From JAQIBY01 sp046546095 (GTDB lineage: Bacteria; Bacteroidota; Bacteroidia; Bacteroidales; ML635J-15), in the NCBI GenBank assembly GCA_046546095.1, contig JBKGYK010000003.1, positions 1 to 64,000 of the forward strand: DNA of 64,000 nt, in the 5' to 3' direction. Below the pieces are notes generated by a model. It ran no database searches, had not been told where the DNA came from, and saw only the letters and a list, made by a program, of their open reading frames with translations. The translations under genes were made by a program, and so were the position numbers. Below, piece after piece: positions 17,352 through 29,000 of the stretch (within the stretch, counting starts at the first letter, position 1; each line of letters starts with the position of its first letter).

Positions 17352-18098
17352 ATGCGGCTTAAAATTTCTTTACTGTTTTTATTAATAATACCGGCAATGG
17401 CCAGTGCTCAATTAAATGACACGTCCATCAACATGTTTAAGGTAAATCTCAATTACTCCTTTCATGTGCCGGGGGGCGACATTGCTGAACGATTTGGTGT
17501 GAGCTCAACCATAGGTGCTTCTCTTGAATACAAACACAAAAGCAACTGGACCATAGGGCTTGAATATGCCTATCTTTTCGGAGGAATGGTAAAAGACAGT
17601 ACCATACTTGATCACCTAAAGGATGAAAACGGCGGAGTCATCAATGAATATGGGGAATATGGTACGATTTTGCTCACCCAACGCGGTTTTTATGCCGGCG
17701 GACACATTGGCAAACTCTTTCCTGTCTGGGGGCCAAACCCCAATTCCGGCATCAAAATACAACTGGGAGCCGGTTTGCTTGAACATCATATTCACATTGA
17801 AAATAAGGACAACAACATACCGGGAGTCCTTGGTGATTATAACAAAGGTTATGATCATCGCACAAACGGATTGAGTTTAAAACAGTTTATCGGCTACGAA
17901 TACCTGGATCCCAATGGCTATTTTAATTTTTATGCCGGACTTGAATTTCATCAGGCCTGGACCTACAACCGCAGGGATCTGAATTACAATACAGGAGAAC
18001 GAGACACGGAGCTTAAACGTGATTTCCTTTCCGGCTTCCGCGTTGGATGGATATTACCACTATATCAAAAAGAACCTGATTCATTCTACTATCATTGA
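17352..18098 (+). CDS. Outer-membrane beta-barrel protein of unknown function
   Basis: A 248-residue protein with a signal peptide (LLIIPAMASAQ) and alternating beta-strand patterns typical of small porin-like barrels. Phrases such as LEYKHKSNWTIGLEYAYLF and the terminal region GFRVGWILPLY look like membrane strands. I start at 17352 because the upstream frame adds a second unsupported hydrophobic segment. It ends 4 bases before waaA, so the two are an operon, hinting at an envelope or lipopolysaccharide-linked role. No specific family can be named. Confidence 0.65.
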   Translation: MRLKISLLFLLIIPAMASAQLNDTSINMFKVNLNYSFHVPGGDIAERFGVSSTIGASLEYKHKSNWTIGLEYAYLFGGMVKDSTILDHLKDENGGVINEYGEYGTILLTQRGFYAGGHIGKLFPVWGPNPNSGIKIQLGAGLLEHHIHIENKDNNIPGVLGDYNKGYDHRTNGLSLKQFIGYEYLDPNGYFNFYAGLEFHQAWTYNRRDLNYNTGERDTELKRDFLSGFRVGWILPLYQKEPDSFYYH

Positions 18099-18102
18099 TT
18101 TC

Positions 18103-19356
18103 ATGGGCCGGATTCTATACAGCACAGCAATATATATATACGGTGCATTGATAAGAATTGCCGCATTGTTTCACCCCAAAGCCAAAGCTTTCATTCGGGG
18201 AAGAAAAAACTGGACATCTGAATTAAAGCAGCTTACAAGCAATGATAATGATTGGATATGGATACATTGTTCTTCACTTGGTGAGTTTGAGCAGGGACGA
18301 CCTGTCATAGAAAAAATCAAAAAAGAACATCCCGGGCAGGCTGTACTTCTGAGTTTTTTCTCTCCCTCCGGCTATGAAGTAAAAAAAGATTACGAACATG
18401 CTGATGCAGTGGTTTATATGCCATTGGACACTCCACGGAACGCCAGGAAATTTGTCAATATCGTAAAACCCCGTGCAACTTTGTTTATCAAATATGAATT
18501 CTGGTATCATCATCTGCGTCATCTTCATAAGGCAGGAATTCCCATCTATCTGATATCAGCAAGTTTCCGAAAATCTCAAATGTTTTTTCGCTGGTATGGT
18601 GGATTTTTCAGGCGGATGCTGAGATTTTACGATACAATATTTGTACAGGACAATCGCTCTGCCAAATTGTTGTCCGGCATAAATACCGATACAAAGATTT
18701 CCGGTGACACACGTTTTGACCGCGTTTGGGAAATCACTCATGAAACCTGTCCCGGGAATGATGTCAGTTATTTTGCTGAACAGGCAGGTACGGTTTTGGT
18801 AGCAGGCAGCACCTGGCTTCCGGATGAGGAAATCATTGAAACCACCCTGGAACATTTTCCGGATATGAAATTGATACTCGCTCCTCATGAGACAGATCAA
18901 ACACGCATAGTAAAAATACAGGAAATTTTCCGGAACCATCAGCTATGCTGTCTTTCAGCTTCTGATCCTGAAAATCTGAAAAACTGCAGGGTATTGATTG
19001 TTGACAGCATCGGTCATCTGGCAAAAATTTATCGCTATGCTGACTTTGCTTACATAGGAGGCGGGTTTGGTAAGGGTATACACAACACACTTGAAGCGGC
19101 ATGCTATGGATTGCCGGTAATTTTCGGCCCCAATCACCAACGATTCAATGAAGCCTGCGAATTAATCAGGAATAACGCAGCATTCAGCATCAATAGCGCA
19201 GAAGACCTCCACGCAACTCTTGAAAAATTGTATGCAAAGAAAAAAAGAAAAACTGTCGGGGAAAATGCACGCAATTATGTTAAAAATAACCTTGGTGCCA
19301 GTGAAAAAATTCTGCGTGCTTTGGAAAAATCTGACGTTTTTTCGAGACAGTCCTGA
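18103..19356 (+). CDS. waaA: Kdo transferase, lipopolysaccharide core synthesis
   Basis: A 417-residue GT-B glycosyltransferase that adds 3-deoxy-D-manno-octulosonate to lipid A precursors at the inner face of the cytoplasmic membrane. An N-terminal hydrophobic segment anchors it. HCSSLGEFEQGRPVI (about 51-65) contains the catalytic glutamate of the family, and the C-terminal sugar-nucleotide domain shows GSTWLPDEE and YIGGGFGKGIHNTLEAACYG. The start at 18103 is preceded in the same frame by unrelated sequence overlapping the previous gene. Together with lpxK and the heptose kinase it shows that the cell makes lipopolysaccharide. Confidence 0.94.
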   Translation: MGRILYSTAIYIYGALIRIAALFHPKAKAFIRGRKNWTSELKQLTSNDNDWIWIHCSSLGEFEQGRPVIEKIKKEHPGQAVLLSFFSPSGYEVKKDYEHADAVVYMPLDTPRNARKFVNIVKPRATLFIKYEFWYHHLRHLHKAGIPIYLISASFRKSQMFFRWYGGFFRRMLRFYDTIFVQDNRSAKLLSGINTDTKISGDTRFDRVWEITHETCPGNDVSYFAEQAGTVLVAGSTWLPDEEIIETTLEHFPDMKLILAPHETDQTRIVKIQEIFRNHQLCCLSASDPENLKNCRVLIVDSIGHLAKIYRYADFAYIGGGFGKGIHNTLEAACYGLPVIFGPNHQRFNEACELIRNNAAFSINSAEDLHATLEKLYAKKKRKTVGENARNYVKNNLGASEKILRALEKSDVFSRQS

Positions 19357-19733
19357 ACGTTACAATGCATAGTTTTTCATCCAGTGTGGAAAATTAAAAT
19401 ATTGGAAAAATCACAAAAAACACTGAATAATAAGCATTTGCCATAACAAACCACTTAGCGGTCAAATTTTTAACATCCTATTGTTTATAAGTTCCATGAA
19501 ATGATGTTGTATGTGCTGTAATCAAACCGGATAGAAAGATTTTAAGCATGTTTAAAAAAATATTTGTATCTGTATATTTTCTTGTTTTACAGTCACTTTC
19601 AAGCACTTTAAAAAGATGTTGAAAATCTTGTTGATAACCAAAATGGGGAAAAAGAATAATCTCTTTATGGATACTTTATATTAGTGGTGGAAATTTTGCC
19701 CCGCAAATATCCGCGAACCAAAACCCATTGCTT
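19357..19733. promoter_or_regulatory. Long leader of nrdJ with DnaA-box-like sites
   Basis: These 377 bases hold no gene. TGTGGAAAA (19385-19393) and TGTTGATAA (19629-19637) each match the DnaA box TGTGGATAA at 8 of 9 positions, and TGTTGAAAA (19617-19625) matches at 7 of 9, 12 bases from the second. DnaA is known to control ribonucleotide reductase genes in other bacteria, so the sites may be functional. I see no cobalamin riboswitch (no B12 box) and no clear NrdR box. Confidence 0.4.
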
Positions 19734-22313
19734 ATGTTAACAGAAGAGAAAATATTGAAAAAAGCTGCTATGCAGGAAGATAAAGAGAAGTCATACACTG
19801 ACGAAGAGGCTTATAGCGCTAGTCTTGAATACTTTAAGGGTGATGATCTGGCCGCACGTGTGTGGATCAATAAATATGCCTTAAAAGATTCTGATGGAAA
19901 GTTGTATGAGCTGACCCCGGATGATATGCACCGGAGATTGGCCAGGGAACTGTCCAGGATTGAGCAGAAATATGCCAACCCCATGGACGAAGAGCATATT
20001 TATCAGTTGCTAAAAGATTTCAGATACGTCATCCCCCAGGGTGGCCCGATGTCAGGCATTGGCAATAACCGTCAGATTGTTTCTCTATCAAATTGCTTTG
20101 TCATAGGTCATGAGAAACCAAGTGACTCATACGGAGGGATATTAAAGATGGACCAGGAGCAGGTTCAACTAATGAAACGCCGTGGTGGTGTGGGACATGA
20201 TTTATCACATTTGCGCCCCAAAGGCAGCCCGGTAAAAAATTCCGCACTGACTTCCACGGGAATTGTTCCTTTCATGGAGCGATATTCCAACACAACCCGT
20301 GAGGTTGCACAGGATGGCCGGCGCGGAGCACTTATGCTGTCGGTTTCCGTGAAGCATCCGGATGCTGAAGACTTCATTGATGCCAAAATGCAAACGGGCA
20401 AAGTTACCGGCGCCAATGTTTCAGTTAAAATTCATGATGATTTCATGCATGCTGTAAATGAAGACGCAGAATACATGCAGCATTTCCCCATAGACTCCAA
20501 ACAACCGAATTATCAGAAAAAAATCAGAGCCAAAGACCTTTGGAACAAGATTATCCACAACGCATGGAAATCTGCAGAACCCGGAATTTTATTCTGGGAC
20601 ACCATCACCAATGAGTCGGTTGCAGATTGTTATGCTGATCTTGGCTTTAAAACGGTTTCTACCAATCCCTGTGGTGAGATTCCCCTTTGTCCGTATGACA
20701 GCTGCCGCTTACTGGCCATCAATTTGTATTCCTATGTTGACAAGCCTTTTACCAAAGATGCTGTATTCAATTTCGACAAATTCAGAGATCACGTGGCCGC
20801 AGCCCAACGCATCATGGATGATATTATCGACCTCGAGGTTGAAAAAATTGATGCCATACTTGCCAAAATTGCCTCAGACCCTGAAGATGGAGAAACCAAG
20901 AGAACAGAACAAAAGCTGTGGGAAAAGATTAAACAAAAAGCCCTGCAGGGTCGTCGTACAGGCCTTGGCATCACTGCCGAAGGCGATATGCTGGCTGCAC
21001 TGAACCTAAGATACGGAACTGATGAAGCCACCGACTTTTCGGAAGAAGTACACAAGACCATCGCAATTGAAGCATACAGGTCTTCTGTAACTATGGCAAA
21101 AGACCGCGGTGCATTTCAGGTGTTTGATCCCCAACGGGAAAAAGACAATCCCTTCATCAACCGATTGCGAGAACAGGATCCTGAGCTCGTTGAGAATATG
21201 GAACAGTGGGGTCGACGCAACATTTCCCTGCTTACCATTGCCCCGACAGGCACAACCAGCCTCATGACACAAACAAGTTCAGGCATAGAACCGGTTTTTA
21301 TGCCTGTTTACAGACGTCGCAGAAAAGTAAATCCCAATGATCCCAATGTTCGTGTCGATTTTGTTGATGAAATGGGTGACAAGTGGGAAGAGTATGTCGT
21401 GTTCCATCCCAAATTTGCTACCTGGCTGAAAGTAAATGGCCATGACCCCGACGCTGTCAGGAAAATGGAAGACAAGGACATTGATAAACTGATTGAAAAA
21501 TCACCTTATCACAAAGCAAGCTCAAAAGATGTTGATTATGTACACAAGGTAAGAATGCAGGGCAAAATCCAAAAGTGGGTTGACCACTCCATCTCGGTTA
21601 CCATCAACCTGCCGGAAAAAGCCACTGAAGAGCTTGTGGACGAACTATACCGTGAAGCATGGGAAGTAGGATGTAAAGGAGTAACCGTTTATCGCGAAGG
21701 TTCCAGGGATGGTGTCTTGCTGGCGGGCTCCAAGTCTGACAAAAAAGAAGAACGCAAAATCGGCATCAAGCGGCCAAAAGTACTGGAGGCTGATGTTGTT
21801 CGTTTCCATAACAACAAAGAAAAATGGATTGCCTTTGTAGGACTGCTGGATGGCAAACCTTATGAAATATTTACAGGGCGTGTGGAAGATGATGTTCTGC
21901 CTGTTCCCCAATCTGTCAACAAAGGTCAGATCATTAAAAATAAATCCGACGACGGCACAAGCCGTTATGATTTCCAATACAAAAACCGATATGGTTACAG
22001 TACCACATTTGAAGGCCTGTCACATCAGTTTAATACAGAATACTGGAATTACGCAAAACTGATTTCCAGTGTACTCAGATACGGTATGCCGATTGAGAAG
22101 GCGGTAGAACTGGTGGCATCATTAAAACTTGACAGCGAAGCCATCAACACATGGAAAAATGGCGTTGAACGAGCGTTGAAACGTTACATCCCCAATGGCA
22201 CAAAAGCAGCCAAAGAAGGAGCAAAATGTCCTGAATGCAGGGAAAGTGACAGCCTGGTTTACCAGGACGGCTGTGTTATATGCACTTCCTGCGGATACTC
22301 TAAATGCGGTTAG
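19734..22313 (+). CDS. nrdJ: Adenosylcobalamin-dependent ribonucleotide reductase (class II)
   Basis: An 859-residue enzyme that makes deoxyribonucleotides using adenosylcobalamin as radical source, so it does not depend on oxygen. The family segments are present: SLSNCFVIG near residue 120, GVGHDLSHLRPKGSP, the active-site loop NPCGEIPLCPYDSCRL near 315, and APTGTTSLMTQTSSGIEPVF. The C-terminal tail has paired cysteines (CPECRESD and CTSCGYSKCG), which pass electrons to the active site in this family. I use the ATG at 19734; an in-frame TTG 6 bases upstream is also possible. It stands alone and ends in a strong terminator. Confidence 0.94.
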   Translation: MLTEEKILKKAAMQEDKEKSYTDEEAYSASLEYFKGDDLAARVWINKYALKDSDGKLYELTPDDMHRRLARELSRIEQKYANPMDEEHIYQLLKDFRYVIPQGGPMSGIGNNRQIVSLSNCFVIGHEKPSDSYGGILKMDQEQVQLMKRRGGVGHDLSHLRPKGSPVKNSALTSTGIVPFMERYSNTTREVAQDGRRGALMLSVSVKHPDAEDFIDAKMQTGKVTGANVSVKIHDDFMHAVNEDAEYMQHFPIDSKQPNYQKKIRAKDLWNKIIHNAWKSAEPGILFWDTITNESVADCYADLGFKTVSTNPCGEIPLCPYDSCRLLAINLYSYVDKPFTKDAVFNFDKFRDHVAAAQRIMDDIIDLEVEKIDAILAKIASDPEDGETKRTEQKLWEKIKQKALQGRRTGLGITAEGDMLAALNLRYGTDEATDFSEEVHKTIAIEAYRSSVTMAKDRGAFQVFDPQREKDNPFINRLREQDPELVENMEQWGRRNISLLTIAPTGTTSLMTQTSSGIEPVFMPVYRRRRKVNPNDPNVRVDFVDEMGDKWEEYVVFHPKFATWLKVNGHDPDAVRKMEDKDIDKLIEKSPYHKASSKDVDYVHKVRMQGKIQKWVDHSISVTINLPEKATEELVDELYREAWEVGCKGVTVYREGSRDGVLLAGSKSDKKEERKIGIKRPKVLEADVVRFHNNKEKWIAFVGLLDGKPYEIFTGRVEDDVLPVPQSVNKGQIIKNKSDDGTSRYDFQYKNRYGYSTTFEGLSHQFNTEYWNYAKLISSVLRYGMPIEKAVELVASLKLDSEAINTWKNGVERALKRYIPNGTKAAKEGAKCPECRESDSLVYQDGCVICTSCGYSKCG

Positions 22314-22346
22314 TAAGCTGAATAAACATATTTTTGACATTGAAAG

Positions 22347-22380
22347 AAGGACAGGTAAGTAAGTATCTGTCCTTTTTTTT
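22347..22380 (+). terminator. Intrinsic terminator of nrdJ
   Basis: AAGGACAG (22347-22354) pairs with the CTGTCCTT formed by 22367-22374, with a 12-base loop, and the descending arm runs straight into eight T residues (22373-22380). Confidence 0.9.
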
Positions 22381-22443
22381 AAATCCTGCTGGTATGTCAG
22401 AATAGAATTGCTATTTTTGCTTTTTCTATCAGCATTTTACACT

Positions 22444-23028
22444 ATGTATGAATATATCAAAGGACGTATCAGTGAGTTGAATCCCAGTTACGCGGTGATT
22501 GAAAACAACGGCATCGGCTGGTTTCTGCATATATCGGTCAACACCTATTCCAGGCTCAAGGAAGGTCAGGAATGTATGTTGTTCCTGCATCATGTTGTCA
22601 GAGAGGATGCAGAAATATTGTTTGGTTTTGACACAAAAAATGAACGTGAGATTTTCAGGCTGTTGATAAGTGTCAATGGGGTTGGCCCCAACACAGCACG
22701 CACAATGATATCAACACTTTCACCTGATGATATGATACAGGCCATTCAGACAGACAATGTCAGTCAGCTAAAAAGCGTTAAGGGCATCGGCCTCAAAACG
22801 GCACAGCGCATCATTGTTGATTTGAGAGACAAGATCGCTGAAAAAACAGCAGGCATTGAAGACAAATCTGTAGCAAGAGACAATACAATTGAAAAAGAAG
22901 CGTTTGAAGCATTAGTTATGTTGGGTTTTAACAAAAAGCAAGTTGAGAAAGCTTTGAAAAAAGTCATCTCCGCAGAACCCGATATTACAGTGGAAAAACT
23001 GGTGAAAATGACATTGAAGCAACTATAA
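22444..23028 (+). CDS. ruvA: Holliday junction branch migration protein RuvA
   Basis: A 194-residue DNA-binding protein that, with the RuvB motor, moves Holliday junctions during recombinational repair. It begins with the family pattern MYEYIKGRI, has the helix-hairpin-helix segments LISVNGVGPNTARTMI and LKSVKGIGLKTAQRIIVDL, and ends with a UBA-like domain that binds RuvB. The ATG at 22444 fits the family; a TTG-initiated extension is only hydrophobic noise. A TATTTTTG -7 element lies at 22412-22419. Its stop is 11 bases before sprA, an order seen across Bacteroidota. Confidence 0.95.
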   Translation: MYEYIKGRISELNPSYAVIENNGIGWFLHISVNTYSRLKEGQECMLFLHHVVREDAEILFGFDTKNEREIFRLLISVNGVGPNTARTMISTLSPDDMIQAIQTDNVSQLKSVKGIGLKTAQRIIVDLRDKIAEKTAGIEDKSVARDNTIEKEAFEALVMLGFNKKQVEKALKKVISAEPDITVEKLVKMTLKQL

Positions 23029-23039
23029 AGATTGCGGAC

Positions 23040-26000
23040 TTGAAGCGAATTTATAAATATCTGACCGATACTCTACTGGCGGGGGGCCTTGCATTGCTGT
23101 TTCTGTTTCCATTTGCAGGAACATCATCTGCATTCAGCCAAAACAACAATGATAGTCCCGTACCTGATACCACATTGCATTCAGCAGATACCATTGAAAT
23201 TGATGAAGTGGATTTGCCATGGGATTTTCAGCCGGACGATAACAACCCTCTCACTGCCGACCCCGAGTCTCCTCTTTTTGGAAAAGATCCGGACAACATC
23301 AACAGCCAGATTGAATACGATCCGGAAACAGATTCTTATGTTTTCAAAAAGACCCTGGGCGACTCTCTTGAATTGGGCACACCATACAGTCTTCCCTTTC
23401 AGGATTATATGCAGTACGATTTTGAAAAAGGCATGCAGGATTATTGGCGGCAGCGGGTAGAAAACGCAAATTTTGAAACAAGATCAAGCCTGATTCCCAA
23501 ACTGGAAGTGGGAGGTGAAGCTTTCGACAGAATTTTTGGCAGCAACACCATAGATATTAAACCTCAGGGATCAGCTGAATTGAGTTTCGGCCTGAATATA
23601 TCAAAAGTGGAAAATCCCAACCTTCCGGTTAAACTACAACGAACAACCACCTTTGATTTTGATGAGAAGATTCAGATGAATGTAGTCGGCCAGATTGGTG
23701 ACAAAATGAAGCTCAATGTCCAGTATGATACCGAAGCTTCTTTTGATTTTGAAAACTCTGTCAAAATTGAATATACCGGACATGAGGATGAAATCATACA
23801 GAAAATTGAAGCCGGTAATGTCTCACTACCTCTTACAGGATCACTGATTCAGGGCAGTCAGTCATTGTTTGGGTTCAAAACCGAACTCAAATTCGGGAAA
23901 CTTACTATGACCAGTATTTTTTCCCAACAAAAAGGCGAAACCAGCACAATCACAGTTGAAGGCGGTGCCCAAAGGCAAGATTTTGAAATTGATGCTGATG
24001 AATATGAAAAAGATAAACACTTTTTCCTGGCGCATTACTTTAAGGAAAATTACGATAAATCACTGGAAAATCTACCTGTTATCAACTCCGGGGTGAATAT
24101 CACCAAAGTGGAAGTATGGATAACCAATACCAGCGGAAATTTTGAGGATGCACGTAACATTGTGGCCTTTACGGATCTTGCAGAATCAAATGATGAAAAT
24201 ATTCAGAGTGATTACATTACCGGGATTTCACAGACAATGTTGCCAAACGATTCGGTCAACAGTCTTTTTAACATCGAAGAACAATATCCCTTAGTCAGGG
24301 ATATTAACCAAACCACCTCACTTCTTTCCGGTGAACCTTTCAGTATGCAGGGAGGTGTGGATTATCAGAAGATCGAATCTGCCCGCAAGCTGGATGCCTC
24401 AGAATACACCCTCAACTCACAACTGGGTTACATTTCTCTCGATTCACGTCTGCAATCAGACCAGGTGCTTGCTGTGGCCTTTGAATATACTGTTGGTGGT
24501 GAAACATACCGAGTGGGAGAATTTGCCAATAGTGGTGTCAGTGCTCCTGATGCACTTATTGTTAAGCTGATCAAAGGGACCTCACTCACTCCCGACCAGA
24601 CCACCTGGGATTTGATGATGAAAAACATTTATTCCATTGGTGCTTATCAGCTCAGTTCAGAAGATTTTATCCTGGATGTCATGTACCAGAATGATAAAAC
24701 AGGAACAGCCATCAACTATATTCCAGCCGGCGATGTTGACAAAACCATATTACTCAGGGTAATGAACCTTGATAATCTCAACCAGCAGCTGGATCCCTAT
24801 CCTGATGGTAGATTCGATTTTGTAAATAACATCACCATCAGGCCGGAAAACGGCAGGGTTATTTTCCCTGTCAGGGAACCATTCGGGAGTCATCTCAGGC
24901 AGCAAATCACATCCGGAGACCCTTCACTTGATGATGTGGCTGATGAATATGTATTTCAGGAACTCTACGACTCCACGCAGAGTACAGCACGACAAATTGC
25001 CGAAAAGAATAAGTATTACATGGCAGGGCAATATAAATCAAGCTCAGGCTCGGAAATCAGGCTCAATGCCATCAACATACCCGAGGGCTCAGTAAAAGTA
25101 ACGGCCGGAGGCATGGAGTTGACAGAAAATCAGGACTACACAGTAGATTACAACCTTGGCCGGGTAAAAATCATCAACGAAGGCATACTGGAATCAGGCA
25201 CGCCAATCAATATTTCACTGGAAAGCAATTCCATGTTCAGTGTACAAACCAAAACCCTTGTGGGTACACACCTGAATTATGAGATAAGCAAAGATTTCAA
25301 TCTGGGTGCCACCATATTAAATCTCACTGAACGCCCTCTGACACAAAAAGTAAGCATTGGGGATGAACCCATATCCAATACCATCTGGGGTGTGAACGGA
25401 TCATACCGCAGCGAAGTCCCGGAAATCACCAAGGCCATTGACTGGCTGCCTTTTATTGAAACCAAGGAACAATCCACCATTACACTCACAGGTGAATTTG
25501 CCCATTTGATACCGGGACACTCCAGAGCCATCGAAAAGGAAGGCAATGCTTATATTGATGACTTTGAGGGCAGCGAAACCAGCATTGACATCAAAATGTT
25601 CAATGCCTGGTCGATTGCAAGCACACCTACCGGCCAGGAAAACCTTTTTCCCTATGGTGAATTGATGGACAGCCTTCGCTATGGATTCAACCGTGCCAAG
25701 CTGGCATGGTATGTCATTGATCCACTGTTCCAGCGCAACAACAGTCCGGTAAGTGTGGAACAGCAATCCAGCCATTATGTACGTGAAGTTCAGGAGCAGG
25801 AAATATTCCCCAACAAAGAAAGTGAAACCGGAGCCATCCCTGCCACACTGGCCGTACTCAACCTGGCATATTATCCAAATCTGAAAGGCCCGTACAACTA
25901 CAATACAGATGAACTAAATCCGGATGGTACCTTGATGAATCCCGAAAAACGTTGGGGCGGAATTATGCGGGAGCTTTCAACAAATGACTTTGAAGAAGCC

Positions 26001-29000
26001 AATATTGAATATATCGAATTCTGGCTAATGGATCCCTTTGTTGAGGATGAAGACAATCCCGGTGGTGATTTGCTTATCAACCTGGGTAATGTTTCAGAAG
26101 ACGTTTTAAAAGATTCCAGGAAATCATTTGAAAACGGCCTGCCCGCACCGGCTGTGGACAACCCGGTAGATACCACTGTTTGGGGCCTGGTGCCTCGGGT
26201 ACAGTCCCTGGTCAACGCATTTGACACTGATCCTGAAAGCAGGGAGGCACAGGATGTGGGACTTGATGGATTGTCATCAGAAGATGAAGTAGAATTCTTT
26301 GCAGATTACCTCTCTGACCTGGCTGCCAATTATGGCACGGACTCAGAAGTATATCAACAAGCAGTCAATGATCCCTCACTTGATGACTATCACCACTTCA
26401 GGGGTGAAGATTATGATGATGAAAACATTGGCATCCTGGAACGGTACATGGATTATAACGGCCTTGAAGGCAACAGCCCTGTCTCCCAGCCCGGCGAAGA
26501 ATACTCTACATCTGCAACATCTCAGCCGGATGTAGAAGACATCAATGAGGATAATACCCTGAGCGAAAACGAGTCTTATTTTCAATATCGCATCAGTATC
26601 CGCCCCAACGAAATGGAAATCGGCGAAAACTACATCACCGACAAAGTTAAACATAAAGCAGAAATGGCCAATGATCAGGAAAGTGAAGTTACCTGGTATC
26701 AGTTTAAGATTCCCATTTCAGATTATGACAAAGCCATAGGCCGGATAGAAGATTTTAAATCCATCCGTTTTATGCGTATGATTACCACCAATTTTTCACA
26801 ACCAACCATCATGCGCTTTGGCACACTGGATCTGGTTCGTAGCGATTGGAGAAAATACGACAAATCATTCATACAGCCGGGAGAGTATATACCCGATGAA
26901 CTCAGCAAAACACCATTTGAGGTGTCTGCTGTAAACATTGAAGAAAATGCAAACAAATCACCGGTCAACTATGTGTTGCCACCAGAGATTGATCGTGTCA
27001 TTGATCCGCAGAACCCACAGCTCCGCCAACTGAATGAACAGGCAATGGTACTGAAGGTAATAGATCTTGCCGACGGTGATGCCCGCGCCGTGTACAAAAA
27101 CATTGACATGGATGTCAGAAAATACAGAAAACTGAAAATGTTTATCCATGCAGAAGAAGTACCCGGTTATGATTTGAATGATGATGACCTGGAAATATTT
27201 GTCAGATTGGGCTCTGATTATCAAAACAATTATTATGAATATGAATTGCCTGTGAAAGTCACCCCCGCCGGCAATTACGACAACGACTCCCCTGATGACA
27301 GACTGATTGTATGGCCTGAAGAAAACAACCTGGAACTGGAATTTGATTTGCTGCAACTGGTAAAACAAACCCGCAACGATGAAATGCGCTCAGCAGGGTC
27401 AGGTGTTACCCTGACACGCCTGTATTCCATGGCTGACGGTGAAAGAACAGTAAGCATCATGGGAAATCCCAACCTCAGCAATGTCCGCACCATCATGATT
27501 GGCGTACGCAACCCCAAGAAACAAACAGCAGCTGATCATGACGACGGTATGGAGAAAACAGCAGAAATCTGGGTCAATGAGCTTCGTCTTACTGACTTTG
27601 ATGAAAAAGGCGGCTGGGCTGCACGTGCCAGGATGACCACAAAGCTTGCTGACTTTGGCTCCATCACGGTAACAGGGGAAACATCAAAACCCGGATTTGG
27701 AAGCATTGAGCAAAAGGTCAGTGAACGCCAGAAAGAAGAAATCAATTCATACAACATTTCTTCCAATCTGGAATTGGGCAAGTTTTTCCCGGAAAAGTCT
27801 GGTGTCAGAATTCCTATGTATGTCAGCTACTCCGAATCTGTCAGCAATCCAGAATACAATCCGCTGGATCCCGACATCCCGTTTAAAGTTGCTCTGAACG
27901 ACCCCAACCGGCCACAGGAAGAAAAAGATTCCATTAAGCGCATAGCCCAGGATTACACCCAGCGAAAAAGCCTCAACTTTACCAATGTTAAGGTGAATAA
28001 AATGAAAGGTCAACCAAAAATTTACGACCTTTCCAATTGGTCAGTGAGCTATACGTACAATGAGATTTTCAACCGGAACATCAATACGGAATTTGACACC
28101 AGGAAAGACATTTCCGGAGCCATCAATTACAACTACAATGCAACGCCTCAAAATGTGGAACCGTTCAAAAATGTGAGCTTTCTTAACAAACCATCATTCC
28201 GTCTGATCAAAGATTTTAACTTTTACTATCTGCCCTCTCAGTTGAGTTTCCGTACAAACCTCAACCGTCAGTACAATGAAAGTCAAACACGAAATATCAA
28301 CAATCCGTACATGCAGATTCCACTGAACGTAAATAAGAATTTTAACTGGATCAGGCAGTACGACTTTAAATACAACTTTTCCCGCAGTCTGAAATTTGAC
28401 TTTTCTGCCACCAACAATGCCAGGATAGATGAGCCGGAAGGCCGCCTGTGGGAAGGAGATCCATACTATGATCAAAAAATGGATACAATCTGGACTAACC
28501 TGAGAGACTTTGGCCGCAATACACAGTATAACCACAGTCTGAATCTGAATTATCAGTTGCCAATCAACAAAATACCAATTCTAAGCTGGGTATCTGCCAA
28601 TGCACGCTATAATGGAAATTACGACTGGATTGCCGGGCCGATTACTGCTGACACAATTGAACTGGGGAATACCATACAGAACAACAATACCATGTCTATG
28701 AGCAGTCAGTTCAATCTGATGTCCCTGTACAACAAAATCGATTATCTGAAAAAAGTAAACCAGGAATACAAAGGTAGAAAACGGAGAAGACCACAAAAAC
28801 CGGAAATGGAGACAGTCACATACACTGAAGATGTGAAATCTCTGGAGAAAGAAAAGCGAAAACGGATTGTCCATAAGCTAAAAACGGAGAATGTCACGGT
28901 CAAAGCCACCAACAAAAAAGGAGCTGTAGTACCTGGTGATACAAGGATAGTTGATGACAAAATCGTATATTTCACACCGCGGAAAGATTCTGACAGTGCA

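Noticed and set aside
19357..19733. Cobalamin riboswitch before the B12-dependent reductase
   Set aside because: No B12-box-like core could be found in the leader, although the enzyme uses cobalamin.
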